Below, piece by piece: positions 1-12,369 of a stretch of 64,000 nt of DNA. The notes under the pieces are model-generated. The model had not been told where the DNA came from. It ran no database searches and worked only from the letters and a program-made list of their open reading frames with translations. Numbering within the stretch: the stretch's first letter is position 1; every line of letters begins with the position of its first letter. The position numbers and the translations under genes were made by a program. The stretch is from Dipteris shenzhenensis (lineage: Eukaryota; Polypodiophyta; Polypodiopsida; Gleicheniales): NCBI GenBank assembly GCA_047967505.1, contig CM106540.1, one strand, 5' to 3'.

Positions 1-191
1 TCACAGCAGAATTTATAGCTCCTATCAAATGCAGCCTCTCCAGAATTGTGTCAAGGTCCTTCAGGCTCTCTAAAGTTCAAGGTCCTTCAGGCTATCTGAA
101 GTTTTCTTAAAAGGCATATCCCCAATCGTGAGTGCAAAATGAGGGACACTAGGTGTTGAGGTCATAGGATGGTTGAGGCGACGCATAGGGA

Positions 192-479
192 TTAGTATGC
201 ATAGGTTGAAGTGTCCTTCTGAGGACTGCGGCCACGAACGACCAACTTGCCCAAAAGGGCCCTGCTCTGCATCTCCGGATCAATGATACCCAAGCCTCCC
301 AATGCCTGCAGCATGATTACCATCTGCCAACCTACTCGGGCGCTAGTGTTCCTTGTGCTGTCTGAACCTGCCCAGAGGAAGTTCCGTACCAACCGTCGGA
401 GCTGCCCAATGCATCCTCTGTGAAAGCACGAACAGGAGCCAATACACCAGGCAGTGGCAACGAGGACCTGGTTTGCCAC
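192..479 (-). pseudogene. LINE A ORF2 segment after the RT
   Basis: This frame contains VRNFLWAGSD, VGWQMV, GGLGIIDPEMQSRALLGKLVVR, the pattern that follows the RT thumb in plant L1 ORF2 proteins. It lies downstream of the YxDD fragment on the minus strand, as expected. It is separated from that fragment by stops and is a remnant only. Confidence 0.65.
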
Positions 480-614
480 TAAGGCGCAACCTGCGAGGGA
501 GAGTTTGGCCGATCTCCAATAAAGAAGCTTGCGCCGAACACTCTCAAGGACCGGGGCAATCTGCTACTCTGCTGTGATGTCAATACCCACCTGGCATCCA
601 AGGTATCTTGTTGT

Positions 615-1412
615 CTAGCCCCGCAGTATCCATATGAAACCAAAGTCACTCCCCCACTCATGGATCTCCTCTGTCTCCTCAAATCCCGTGAAGAAGCCTA
701 TGGATTTCGTCCAATTGATCCGTGCCCCCGAGGCCTCACAATAGATAGCCAAGGCGCCTCTGACTCTCTCTAGACTCCCTGTGGTGCCCTCAACATACAA
801 GGCCATGTCATCTACAAACTCCAAGTCAAGGAGCTCCTCCTCCTGCCTGATTGGGAGGGCTCAACCTTGTGAGACCTGCCACCTGTGATCTCAAGTAGTA
901 GCTCAGAGCCTCCACTACAAACAAGAAAAGGGAGCTAGTGGGCAGCCCTGGCGGACCGCGCGAGAGAGAGGAAAGGCCTCGCCTATGTGTCCTCCGATAA
1001 TCATCTGACTAGAGCTCCCTGGGTATAGCGCTGAAACTCCTCTAACCCATCAGTCTGAGAAACCCAATCTCCTCATAAAGCCCTCGAGGAAAGACCACTC
1101 CACCCTGTCATAGGCCTTCTCGAAGTCCAAGAGAAGGATGGCCAATGGCTGTGACTCCTCCCTGGACCAATCCATTTCCTCCCAGAACGTGAAAATGTTG
1201 TCGTAGATCCTGCGCTCCTGGACAAACCCAGTCTGTGTGTCATGGATGATGTCTGTAAGATGAGGCCGTAACCTAAGATGAGGCCGTAACCGCAAACTCA
1301 AGACCTTGGCGAGAATCTTGTATGCAGTATTGAGCAAAGTGATCGGCCTCCACTGTCGGATATCTGACCTATCTCGCACTTTCGGGATCAAACAAATCCA
1401 CCCCCTGCGCAA
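615..1412 (-). pseudogene. LINE A reverse transcriptase core (broken)
   Basis: The 1412-1050 frame holds the RT N-terminal motifs: a region reading IPKVRDRSDIRQWRPITLLN, a TGFVQERRIYDNI segment, then LLLDFEKAYDRVEW with the first catalytic Asp. The second catalytic motif, FVDDMALYVEG, lies in another frame at about 824-790, with SGARINWTKS after it. At least one frameshift or deletion separates the halves. A short in-frame duplication sits within the 1050-1412 frame (see the repeat entry). The enzyme would have copied LINE RNA by target-primed reverse transcription. This copy cannot encode it. Confidence 0.8.
1257..1292. repeat. 18-bp tandem duplication in LINE A RT
   Basis: Two 18-bp units (1257-1274 and 1275-1292) starting aagatgaggccgtaacc differ only at the last base. 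On the minus strand they duplicate six residues (RLRPHL) without shifting the frame. A local slip in this copy is the likely origin. Confidence 0.8.
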
Positions 1413-1559
1413 GGACTGAGGGAGAAGGCCTCTGTCGAAAATCTCCTAGCAAGCTAAACGGAAAGGGGTGGAGATAATCTCCCAGAAGTTCTGGAAGAAG
1501 GCCGGAGTCAAGCCATCCTCCCCCAGGCGTTTCTGGGTCGGGAGAGCCTTGAGGGCTTC

Positions 1560-2218
1560 CTAGAGCTCCTCATCGGTGAAAGGCTCCTCAAGTCTGATGC
1601 ATAAGTCCCACGAGACTACTGTCGGAACGTGATCCCGAACTAGCTCTCGGGCCACAAGACCGGCTGGGGTCATCCTCTCTATCTGAAAGAGCTGGCTATA
1701 AAAACCGATGGTCATGTCAAGAATCTCCTGCGGATCAATGTGCATGATGCCCTGCGAGTCCCGGAGACGCTGTAGCTGTGTGCATGTCGATCGGGGCCCA
1801 GTGGTCTGAAAGACTTCGTCATATTGTCCCCTTGCTGTACCCATCGGGCCCAAGAGGAATGATAGGAGAACTCAGCCTGCCGCAGCTTCGTGTACTGAAG
1901 CTCGAGACGAGTGCTCTCCAATCTATCACTAAGCCGCTGAGACGCTAGGTCCTACTCCCTGAGCCTCTCAATGGAGGCGAGATCTCTCCTCAAATCCCGC
2001 TCGTGCTCCTAAAGGGTCCTCCGCCTGAGAGCGTGAGCCTGCAGCTCCACACTGCTCCTCTGAATCACATCCGCAACCCACGCAGCCCAGCCCTCACTCG
2101 GTGCCATCTTTGAGTGCTCCCAGATCTCTGCCATAACCTGCTGAATCTCCTCATCTTGCGAGAGGTCCTCTGGGATGCGGACCCCCTTCTGGGGGAGACC
2201 TCGGCTGGGCTGATCCAT
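1560..2218 (-). pseudogene. LINE A pre-RT linker (broken)
   Basis: Three overlapping frames (2218-2009, 1921-1712, 1853-1560) resemble the segment between endonuclease and RT in plant L1 ORF2. Recognisable parts are an RLELQYTKLRQAEFSYHSS-like stretch, a WVQQGDN motif and a FTDEEL end just before the RT. A stop directly precedes the ATG at 2218, so the start is not a real one. Confidence 0.55.
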
Positions 2219-3254
2219 TGTTCATCTCTTAGCTGTGGATTGGTTACCTTTGATCACGCACAATCCAGCAGGCTGTTGTCTTATCGTGGGTTTCAACAAA
2301 CGTATCGTGTGTTGACGTGGAGATTGCATGCTATTGAATGAGCTGTCGACATGATCAACAGGCTGAGCCTGACGAAGTGTATGTGATTGTCTTGCGATTC
2401 ATGGGCTTGTGAACAAAATTGGGGAATTCTTCATTTGACATCACGCACATTGGAGCAAGCTCATAGTGCAAGTGTTGGTGGCGATAGTTTTTTGTTAACG
2501 AGATGAGGACAGGGAATGCTTAGTCTTGTGCAGCTGATTTGTGGGGAAGAGTTAAGTCTGAATCTGATCATAGTTGGATGTTTGAATCGATTCGAAGACA
2601 AGCTGTGGGTCTGAGATATCATGTGGCTGATTGTTTTCTGAGTTGTTAAGAGAAGTTCATGTGAGAGTTTTTGGCCTGAAGCTGCCTTTGCCATGGGCAT
2701 TGTGGTTCGTGGTTTCTATATGTGTGTGTGGTTGATTCTGAGTCAGTTCATGGAATCATCTTGAGACTTGTGCCATGGATATTTGCTCTGGATGTTGTGC
2801 TCATCCTTCAACTATAAGAGTCCTCTACACTGCTATCTGATCCCTAGGGGACCAGCTTCAGTTTGCCTCTTAGATGCACTTTAAAAATTAATGATAATTT
2901 TATCTCTTGAGCTTGGGCCAGAGGTACCTGGTGTTTTCTTTTATGGTTTTCACATAGAGGTTATGCTATCCCTGGTTCATGGTGATTATTGGTCTCTGCT
3001 TTTGCATGTGGTAGATGAAGAGTAGATGATTGTGATGCTTCCTGATGAAGAAGATCTTCCTGAGTGTATCCAACATATGGAGTTTTGTGATGAAGATGAT
3101 CTCAACTAAGTGGGTGTTTGTATTACCCGAGTGTGGAGCCGCTCTTTGAGTGCTTAGTTGTGTGCTTCCTCCTCCTCATAGTTTCACCCATCACCGCTAC
3201 TCGACATACACAATGATCTCATTGTCGTTGCTCTAGACTATACTTCTATCCCTT
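2219..3254. other. Unassigned DNA
   Basis: I see no reading frame with family resemblance and no clear repeat structure here. It separates the minus-strand LINE A from a plus-strand LINE shard. Confidence 0.4.
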
Positions 3255-3655
3255 ATTCCCGCATAGTGAACATGATTTTCAACACCTCACGTGCAATGCT
3301 TCACCAACATAGCTTCACTTTTCTTTTTATGGACATAGCTTCACTTACCAAGGTGAGCCAGTGGAGAGTGTGCAATCCTCATGCAGCTAGAGCATGACTC
3401 AGACGAGGGTGAGGTGCCATCGCTGGTCTAGAGAGGCAGTGCTTCCAAGCACACTTACAAGATCCACCAACAAAGGGTTGGCTCTTCGACACCCTAGTGA
3501 GGCCGACTACCATGTATGCAGCACCTTTTTGGGGGAGTGATCTTCCAATGGCAAAGTGGAGGAGATTCGAGCGGCTACAAGCTATCATCGCAGAACAAGG
3601 CATCCTCGTCTGCCTGACATAGTGCAATGACAAAACTGGAATCTCTGTGAAGGCC
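3255..3655 (+). pseudogene. LINE B/C-type RT shard
   Basis: Plus-strand translation with several stops gives MIFNTSRAMLHQHSF near 3271, then LERQCFQAHLQDPPTKGW, LFDTLVRPTTMYAAPFWGSD and KWRRFERLQ up to about 3590. The same segment occurs on the minus strand in LINE B (29229-28918) and LINE C (34437-34009), directly after the RT fingers and palm. This is therefore a small, opposite-strand remnant of the same LINE type. In-frame stops lie around 3390-3405. Confidence 0.75.
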
Positions 3656-4180
3656 CCCATCCAGTAGAGAAACCATCTGTGTCAACCAAATCCATGGATA
3701 TAGCTTCATCAATTTGTTGAATTCTCTTGACACTTCCTTTTGAGGTGACTTGTCAATTGTAATTTACGATCATCTGGAAGTTTTATAAAAACTTTCCAAG
3801 ATCCCACAGAGGAGGCAAGGCCTCTCTCCCATCTAGAACATAGCATATAGTGGAAACTGCCAATTGGTCTACCATGCTCAAGATCCCGTGGTTTCATTGG
3901 ATCAAAGGATACACACTTTTTTTTTGGGGTGAAATCCATGGGGTGTCCACACACATCTAAAACCTGCGATTGAAGAAGGAGTGCAATGAGATGAAGCCAG
4001 GAACAAAGCGGCAATGGATGAGGAGCCTAAACCACCTAAGGAGAAAACTACAGCCAAATGGTTCAAGAAGACCCTGGAGAACTCACTTTGATATAGGGCA
4101 TTCCAGATCGAGCTCATACGAATCAAGGGGGAGTCACTAGCTTCAAGCTTCTCAGGTATATCAGATGCATAGGACTATGG
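3656..4180. other. Unassigned DNA before copia remnant
   Basis: No domain recognised. A short lysine-rich reading near 3985-4090 resembles no family I can name. It may be an eroded part of the copia element whose RNase H follows. Confidence 0.3.
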
Positions 4181-4615
4181 GAGCACTTGTGGAGCTGGAA
4201 GAACACTTGGCAGTTATGTGATTCAATTTGGGCTGTTGATTTAACACTAGATGTCCGAAGACAAAACATTACCAAGGGCCATCTCATGGCTCAACAAGAA
4301 GCCACCAACACTCCCCTAATAGAACTGCATGCCGGTCTATATAGCATAGATGGATACTTGAGGAGAAACAATTGGAAGACACAATGATTCAAGAGGAGAA
4401 ACAGAGTTGCCTTGTCATTGCACAAAACCTGATGTTTTATGCGAGCACAAAGCACATCAACGTCCAAGGCCATTTCAGTATATACAAATCACTTGGTCAA
4501 ATTTATGTATAACCCTGTAGCAGAAACATAACCGGTGTGTTCGCCAAGAGTCTTTGCAAAGAGCAGCTGAAGCATCTCACTAGTTGCATGGGCATTGTTC
4601 CACAACTGAGTCATT
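4181..4615 (+). pseudogene. Ty1/copia RNase H remnant
   Basis: Shifting between plus frames recovers the copia RNase H pattern: CDSIWAVDLTLDVRR (family CDSDWAGD), an AISWLNKKPPT stretch, QSCLVIAQNLMFYASTKHIN (family DNQS..A.NP.FH.R.KHI), then VFAKSLCKEQLKHLTSCMGI just before a polypurine tract. Several frameshifts and stops show it is dead. RT, integrase and gag are not visible upstream, so only the 3' end survives. Confidence 0.75.
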
Positions 4616-4627
4616 AAGAGGGGGGGG
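4616..4627 (+). other. Polypurine tract of copia remnant
   Basis: Sequence aagagggggggg lies directly after the end of the RNase H remnant and directly before a TG dinucleotide, the expected place for the plus-strand primer and the start of the 3' LTR. Confidence 0.65.
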
Positions 4628-4973
4628 TGAGATTACAGTTAGTCAATATCCTTTTGCAGGCCCCCAAATGAGGACAGCCCTGTCATGTCATAAAACACGA
4701 CTTCTTTGGAGACCATTCCAACACATGCAAAAGAGACATGTCGCTGCATTGCAGCAATGGAGGTGGCTCTAAAAATTGAACACTTATATTGTATGCCAGG
4801 TTTAGTGCAAGGCACTTCAAGGAGAGGTCAGCCACTTTAAACAGCCTAGAAAGGCCAGCCCAGGCTGACTACAAGTTGGCCTGTACAGGTGTAGTAGTGG
4901 AGAACAGACCTTGCCACCCTTTTCAATAAAAGGGAGTGCGTCTACTCCATTCTACATACTGAACCAGCTAACA
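4628..4973 (+). mobile_element. Probable 3' LTR of copia remnant
   Basis: Starts TGAGATTACAG right after the polypurine tract. A candidate end ...CAGCTAACA lies at 4973, giving about 346 bp. An AATAAA signal lies near 4925. No second LTR or target duplication is available, so the right boundary is a guess. Confidence 0.4.
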
Positions 4974-7430
4974 CAAGCATATCTTCATATTTGAGTAGAG
5001 TAGCATCAGTTCCTTGCGAGGACGGTTTCTACAGCTGTTGTATTCAGCCATTACAGCAGCAATATACTTCTTAGTTTATGTACTGTTTGCACTGGCTTTG
5101 TTGGAGGATTGGAAAGACTGTGTACTATCTTGGGCAGCCACAGAGTTTAGTTTCAAGCAAATGCTCATCGACTTGCTTTTCCTCACGCTTGAGGTATCAG
5201 CCTTATAGAGGCTACAGATGAGACGAAAGCGATTATGATCTCCCAAAAACTAATGACCGAAAAACATCTAGATTGAAAGCCAATTTTGGTCCTATTTTTC
5301 CCAAAGAAAAGAACCTTCTATTAGAAATCTTGAGATGTTACAGATCGGCAATCCATGAGACGCTTGACCAATCCAAAGGGGCAGTGGCTGCTATTCCATC
5401 TGCTTGGCAGGACCCCAAGAGTGTCTCAGAAAATGGTGCCAAAAGCCAGGGTGTGGGGTCAGCAAATTCCACAATCCATGAGGGTGTAAAAAATGCCTAC
5501 AGGCCATGCCTTGCAAAAATGTTCACACCTTTCGGCAGTCTTCCTAGATCCCTCCATGCCCTGCTCCCAAGTGGCAGCAGGATGTAGATGATATCATGTA
5601 ATATCTTGATAAGGGTGGACAGAGGTGCTCCCACATACTAACTTTCAGCACACTTCCCAGATATTCCAAGCTCTTATGCTGGCCACCGTCTCCCAAACAC
5701 CGTCATCCAGAGAGAACTCATCCTGTAGGCTAAAGAGACCATCTCAATGTGGAAGCATGTTGCCCCTTTGTCAACCAAGCTGCCATACACCGAGTTCATA
5801 GATATGTGCAAGTTTTAATGCTCTTTAAAAAAAACAAAATTTTAAAGAAAATTAAGGCTCAATAGAGGGAAACTGAATGACCCTGTCGGCCACATGGGTA
5901 TACACTGTAACACCATAAAACCATTTAAATACACATTTAACAACCGTCTCAGACATTCAATGCGATCTGCATGAATATTTCAAGCTTCAAAAACCTTATG
6001 GCCATATGAAGGTCAGGTCGTTTATGATAATAACTGGTCCTAAAGCGATAACTGTCAAGCAGTGCATGAGATTCCAGGTTTGAGCTATTATCGTGGCTTT
6101 ATTTCACGGTCCTCTGTTGAATTATTACGTAAGTCACTTTTACAAGGTTCAGTCACTTTTTACAAGGTTCTAACAGATGGTAAACTATAACTAATATAAG
6201 ATTTGAATACGGCAACTCTAGATTTCAAAGTGAAAATGAGAACATCCAAATATGATTCAAACCTGACACTGGTGGTTGGTCTTAATCCATAAAGTCTGAT
6301 AGAATTTCTACTCTGACCAGCTTCACGTTATTACTGGACCATTCAAGCATACCTAAAAGCTTTGATAATTCCTTTCACGGAATAAACAGAAAAACACTGC
6401 AATAACAGTTGGTGAGCTATGTAAAATGTACTAACCCACAAATTTCCATATTTAAAAAGACATCATTCAACACTCGAGCTGTCACAATGCAGCATACACA
6501 GACTTTGCAAACTTGGACATAACAGTTGTGTACAGGTTTAAGGCTAAGCCTCTAAAAGTAAGTAGCTGATTCAACAAAATAAGCACAAAACCATGGACAC
6601 ACATCCCTCATTTGGCAAATTGCAGCCACTTTCTGTGTAATTTCTATGACAGCCCTATGCTACCCCATAAAATACTTGAATATTAAAACAGGCGTTCGAA
6701 CCTACATGCTGAAGATTGGAGAGCAATGCACGTAAATTCCCCTCCTTGCCGGTAGCCCAGCGTTTTATCTGATGGTCTGAAGCCTCCGCCAGTCTCTGCC
6801 ACAAAAATTCGTTGCTTTTAAGTCAGTGAGACTATCAGGACAAATTCGCTTTAGAGTTATTTTTGAAAAAAGAAAAAGTTTCAATGGCTTTCTTTGCTAC
6901 ACCAGCTCTGTATCTTCTTTGCACAAATGCAATCCCCCAAAAAAAGAAAAAACCAAAAAAACCTCTGAAGTTCTCCATCCAGTGCTAAACGAAATTTCCA
7001 TTATGTCTCCATCATAACTCAATGTAAGTGAGGTGCTCAAATGTTGTCATCAGCACAGCCAATATAACCATGCATACTAATGAAAGGCTTAAACATAGTC
7101 ATCCAAGAGAATGTATCTTAGGAAATGACTTCCATTTCCCAGACTCCGTGGGTCTTTAGAAACCCAGTATAGCTGCTTATGCTTGCGCACTGATGACGAC
7201 ATAAGTGTTGCTTTGCTTGCTAAGTATGTCTTCCTTTTGTTTTTCTTAAAAGTTTTTCTTTACCTCTTTTTTCTTCTCTTTCATATTCTCTTTTATTTTC
7301 TGTGTAGATTTTTGATCTTTAGAACAACAAAAAATCTAAATTTGTATGATTGGACTTATTCTAGTCTTACCAAGGTATATAATAAGCCCGTCTGAGGGCT
7401 TCAACGAAGCTGTGTATGAAAGATGTAAAG
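4974..7430. other. Gene-poor AT-rich stretch
   Basis: About 2.4 kb without a recognised coding signal. The longest frame (5273-5587, plus) has no family resemblance. The rest is AT-rich with poly-T runs around 7220-7320. It could be unique host DNA or eroded repeats; I cannot decide from sequence alone. Confidence 0.35.
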
Positions 7431-7499
7431 AGATAGCACAACTAAAAGCCATCCACCAAGGGACACCCCTGTTCTAAAGAAACATGGCTCTAAATCCAA

Positions 7500-7880
7500 G
7501 GTACGCACTCACCATGAATAGACTGACCCAAAGGTGCACCTGTTTCTGAGGGGAACCACCCGTTCATCCTAAGGACAAACCAGATCATGACAAGGACACA
7601 TCCAATCATCCTAGAGACGCACCCCTTCATATTAGGGATGCAGTTTTTCCTGAAGAGCCACGCCCCTTCACGCAAGGGACGCATCTCATCATGAAGGGAC
7701 ACACGCGTTCAAAGGATGCACCATTTGCAAAGGCGTGCATGCTTCATATGAACAGGGGCACATCGCTTCACAAAAGGGACATCATGCAAACTGTGACACT
7801 CTTCACAAGGCTTCACCAAAAATACACACACCCGCACAAAAGGAGGTGCACAATTCCTAGCCCTTCCCGAGGAGCATATC
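7500..7880. repeat. Degenerate array of a short CCTTCA..AAGGGAC motif
   Basis: A loose motif of about 20-25 bp of the type caccccttca...agggacgca recurs many times (for example 7618-7640, 7663-7684, 7690-7706, 7759-7780). Copies differ in spacing and sequence. A similar cttcacaag/aagggtcac pattern occurs within the solo LTR at 53600-54027, so this may be an eroded LTR of a related family. Confidence 0.5.
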
Positions 7881-8109
7881 CTTTCCCCAATAGACATAAA
7901 AGTATTTCCATGTGAAAAAGGTGCACCTTGTACCCCTCCAACAGGACAGGACATGAGGGCTTGCTTAAATGGCAATGATGCGATACTCCTGGTCCATAAC
8001 AGCCCCACTCATGGCTGCCTGCACCCCCCCACTTTTTGCACTTGACCCTCACCCCTTGTTTCAATTTACCCCTCTCCCTGTGCAACAATAGCTCCCTTTC
8101 TGGTGCAAA

Positions 8110-8945
8110 AATGTGAGAAGTGCAGCAGATCTGGACAGAAATGGAGAGAGAAAGCGCAGCACACATGAACTGAACAAGAGAGGAGAGAGAGAGAGAGAGA
8201 CCAAAAGAAATGCAAGGATCTCAGGACAAAACCCTCAAGCTGCAGGGGAAACCTCTGCTATAGATAGGCCAAAACTGCTCCACCAGGAGATGCCAACAAT
8301 GAGGGAAGGGGGCCTATATATAGGCAACCTCCCCCTCCCTAGTCGACTGCAACAAAGGGCCGACCTCCTGCTCTAGGGGCTGACCCCTCGCTAGTTGGCT
8401 GCAACAAAGGGCCGACCCCTTGCTCTAGGGGCTGACCAGCCAGCAAGGTAGACCGACCCACCTCTAGCCTCCAAGGGTTGCCACACACAGCCCTATCAGA
8501 GGGCTCTACCCTCTGGCCTATAGGCCGACTCAGCAGTTCTCTAGGAGCCGAGGACATTAGCCCCATATAGATCCCGCTAGCCAGCCATATGGGGGCCTAA
8601 CTCCCTGTCCCAAGCACCCCGGCTGAAAGCTCTACTGGGCTGACCTTCTCCAGCCCTGGTATGGACTGCCATGCAGCCATAAAGGAGGCTGACCCCTCCT
8701 GCAACAGGCCGAAAGCAAGAAAAGGTGGCCGATCATCAGGTCAGCCCACCTCAGCCAACAAAAAGCCTCCAAAGGGGAAGCCCTACAGCTCCAGGGACAG
8801 CCACACAGACCCCCAACACTGGGCTGACAAGTGGCACCCATCCTATCCTACTCTACGCTCACGGGGACGGGCACACCCACATCAAAGGCCCTCACTCAGC
8901 CTGCCCTAACCTCTCACAGGGCGGGCACACCCACAAGCAAGGCCC
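8110..8945 (-). mobile_element. GC-rich LTR-like fragment
   Basis: The block begins with a purine-rich (GA)n segment similar to 15365-15500, carries a ctatatatagg TATA-like core near 8313, and continues with many ggccgacc/ggctgacc motifs. Similar GGCCGACC-rich DNA with a TATA box occurs in the copia LTR at 34726-35420 and the solo LTR at 55576-56824, so I read this as LTR-derived. A unit containing gcaacaaagggccgacc is repeated at about 8349 and 8401. The minus orientation is inferred from the order of the parts. Confidence 0.45.
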
Positions 8946-9253
8946 TTTCTCTATATAGTGACATCAGGAATTGTTGACCTCCCACAGCAAATAGCTCTAT
9001 TAACTGCCAGTTGGCTACCCTCTTTTGGCCTGTTTGGTTCGCCTCTCCTGGGCACATTATGTCTCCCCATCAGGCTCCCCTTCTTGCACCTCATAATGCT
9101 CTATGGCTGCATGCAGCGTCCTCCAAGGTTGGGCTGAACCTTGCCCCTCAACAGGGTTACTTACAGTCTCCTTTAGAGCAAACAACACAATTTCTATTGC
9201 TGTATCACACAATAAATGTTTCAAGTCAATTAATCGACAAACCTGATCCAAAA

Positions 9254-9980
9254 TGAACACACAAGACTAACACAGCCCGATTAATTTGTAATGATGTAAT
9301 CGGACCAGAAAACCTAAAACGAATCTGTAATCGGACCAGTAATGAATCACAAAGCTACCTTACAGTGATGTAATCGGACCAAAAACCCTAAAACGAATCT
9401 GTAGTCAGCCCAGAAACCCCAAATACGAATCACTTCTGGTAGAAACACAGCCTGGATCCTCAATTTGCACAGATAATCACCAAGATAGATTTCGAATTTC
9501 ACAGATAACAAGGGAAAACAACATCTGATAGCTTTGTTTGACAGGGAGCAGCATGAGATTTCTTCTGGGAAACAAAACAAACTGAGAGAGGTGGAGAAAG
9601 AACAGAGAACACACGCACTAGGGCCCAGAAATAAGGGCTGACCCCGAAGGCCTTTATTGCAATAGAAATAACTTTGTACAATTGGCTCTGAGAAGAGCAA
9701 TAGCTGAGTACAACACTTGAATGATATGGGTGCTTTGGGGTTTTCTTTTATAGTCTTGGCCTAGCAAAAAACTCGACCTGCTTTCTAAAGCTACTTGTTA
9801 CAAAACCTTAGCTTTTCCGCTTTTGCCCACTTTAGGCCAGCTTTAATGACCTTTTTAGAACCCCAATAGAGTCTTCATTAATGGCGCCATCTTCTAGGAG
9901 CTCTTGGTGCTTTTCGCCTTGTGGAACCTACAGTTGGCACTTGCTCCATTAATTATGGACTTTTTTGTCGCATCTCCAAC
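9254..9980 (-). mobile_element. Possible minus-strand LTR with TATA box
   Basis: A minus-strand CTATAAAAG box lies at 9745-9753, and the segment has inexact internal repeats at 9287-9413. TG at 9254 and CAACA at 9980 are possible ends, but the 5-bp flanks do not match, so the boundaries are unsupported. No coding region of an element is attached. Confidence 0.3.
9287..9413. repeat. Imperfect direct repeat, about 50 bp
   Basis: A unit beginning aatgatgtaatcggacca and continuing through cctaaaacgaatctgtaatc occurs at about 9287-9337 and again at about 9364-9413 with a few changes. It lies within the LTR-like segment. Confidence 0.6.
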
Positions 9981-12369
9981 ACGTTCTTTCCTTGTAGAGA
10001 CTCATGTCTTCTTCTAGCATTTTCTGCTCTTCGAGAGCGTTGGGCAGCCATACGCATGTCTTATCTTGGCAAATCCATGCATTGTTTCTTGTGGAGTTGA
10101 TTGCTTCTTCTTTGTCTCTCACAGTTGCCAGTTATGCTGGTGGGAGAGAAGTATTCCAAAACAGTCATAAGACTCTAAAGACAGAAATCCATCAGTGTTT
10201 CCATATTTTTCCTTAACATGTTCCTTACAGATAACCTCAAGAGTCCAGTAATACAACTACTTGTTACTTCTAAGGGCTCGGTATTCCCTTGGCTTCTTTG
10301 GCTGCAACGCCATCTTTAATTTCCAAATAAGAGAAAGAAAACCCTTGGCCAATAATCACTTGTACCGAAACTGGAGCAAATCAGGCTCTAAAGTCTTCTC
10401 ATTTATGAGTAGTGTCTCTCTGAAACAAATTCAAGAAAACATTCCATATTCTCCTTGCATTGACATACAAGGGTTAGGTCATGAGACAAACTTTATCAGC
10501 ATAAAAGAGATGCTTAGCCTTAGATATTTCTTGGAGCCTTCATTTTTCTTCTTTTCTTGATTTCCAAGTAGGGTGAATCTCTTCTTGAAGTTGCTTTGAA
10601 ATAGATTCCATGTACTACAAAATTGCACCCAATTCTCAAGATCTTCTTCCTACAGAGCACTTACAGTGCTAGTCATATATAAACTTGGAGGGTTCTCAAA
10701 CTTTGCAAAAGGACATATAACTGACAGATAAACTGTAAAACTGTATCACATTGGCCATAATAATCAATGAGAAACCATTGGAATTCTTGTATAAAACAAA
10801 TCCAAATAAAGGAAACTGTAGAATCATAAAGTCATATCTTGGCCAATGACGACCATAAAATGTTTCCATATAGAGAGCTGATACTTGAGCATTTCATGAT
10901 CCATAAGAAAACAACAAAACTGAATATCTTAACTGAAATCCATTGAGAGGGAATAATTGAAAGCATATAACTGTGTTACAATGGAATAAAGCCATATTCA
11001 TGTGACTGCAATTGGTATAGCTGAGAATGTACTACCCTCAAGTGGGGCTTGTCCTCAATCTCCAAGGTACTTGTTCCCTCCTATATGAGAACTCTTCAAG
11101 CTATGCTTGAATTATATAAAGTGCTGACTTTGGAGTTAACTGAGACCAATTTCTTTTACACGTAATAGAACCATGAACCATACATATAAGATCCAACTGT
11201 GTATTTCTCAATATCCGCAAAAGATATACATGTTCCTTTGCACTAGCAAGACTCCAACACTACAATCATAATTGAATATAAAAAACTAGTTCCTTGATGT
11301 AAACATCATAACTTAGATCTTGCCAAGCTTGAGAAAGTATAGCTCAAAATAAATACATGTGTGAAAACTGGTTTCACACCCTCTTAGCTGAAATCTTGGC
11401 CCTGCCATAATCCTTCCACATCACACTGGAACTTTTAATATTCTCCTGTAATTCATTACCGGCATGCGACATTGCCAGTCACAGAAATTAATTCCATAGC
11501 TCCATATTTCTTCGGCATTATTTCCTTGCCGTGTCCAATACTTGGATGAAGAATGCTTCAACATTCATGGGAGTATAATTGTAATAATAAATCAAACCAA
11601 GTGTGTACTGCCTTTGTTTTTCTGAAATAAACAAAGAAAAACAACACACTTCTTTTCTTGTATTGTAGTGCAGGAGTTAGATCTTTGAAAGCAAACTAAA
11701 TAAACATGAAGGAAATACTTAGCTTCATATGTTTAGCAACATCTCTGAAACCACTCATCCAATGACAAGCCTCCATGCTTTTCCGGTTTTCAGCACTTCT
11801 GCTCAAGATCTTTTAAGGAAAAAGTGTGGTCTTGATAGAAAACTTCGAACCCCATTGCATGAAAGGTTTCAACTAAAGGGAACCATAAAGTTCATCTCTT
11901 GGCTGACGATTGCCTTTTATATATCTATAACTTCATAGATGAACAATACTTGAGCATAGTATGCTCCAATCATGTGCTTCTTTTGTTTCCCCCTATCATA
12001 GGAAAAAATCAACGTAGTTAATGCTATGGAGTGTTAAATCTTGAAGTACTGAAATAACCATCAACACAAACAATCCCAAATATGGGTTGTTCACCCATTT
12101 GTCATCCCCTTCTCAATCGCTGCAAGCCCTAGGAAAAATAGCAGCTTGCAAGTTGACTTTGAATAGAGAAATGATCTTTTGACTTTCGCTCTCTCACTTG
12201 ACTAATCGCAAGGAGTTGATGACACTACTTGGGCTGCTTCAAATCAAGTGCAAACAGCTCTGAATTTCCAGATTGTGAGTATGCAGCTCAATCAAAATCT
12301 AAGCAGGACTGCTTTGTAAAGCACCGGATCATTCAGAAAAGCAAGCAAATCTAGATTCCCCTTCAAGGT
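9981..12369. other. Unassigned AT-rich DNA
   Basis: No gene, RNA or element with support. On the minus strand a GAGGACAAGCCC..CTTGAGGG pattern near 11035-11065 is reminiscent of the 3' end of chromovirus pol genes, but no adjoining pol domain was recognised. Confidence 0.3.

Larger units (their letters stand above)
1..2218 (-). mobile_element. LINE A: degenerate L1-type non-LTR retrotransposon
   Basis: Minus-strand fragments appear in the order expected of a plant L1 ORF2: pre-RT linker (about 2218-1560), reverse transcriptase (1412-615), then the region after the RT (479-192). The frame is broken repeatedly by stops and shifts. No endonuclease domain is visible upstream of 2218, so the copy is probably 5'-truncated. 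The 3' end may lie beyond the window start. Seen: conserved RT motifs. Known family: plant L1 LINEs. Inferred: a dead copy. Confidence 0.8.

Noticed and set aside
5273-5587. 104-residue plus-strand frame as a host gene
   Set aside because: No family resemblance, no clear exon structure, and it sits in AT-rich DNA near repeat remnants.
9360-9420. Telomere-like TTTAGGG on the minus strand
   Set aside because: A single unit within an imperfect LTR-like repeat; no array.
11030-11070. 3' end of a minus-strand chromovirus
   Set aside because: A short GAGGACAAG..GAGGG pattern without adjoining pol domain or LTR; too weak.
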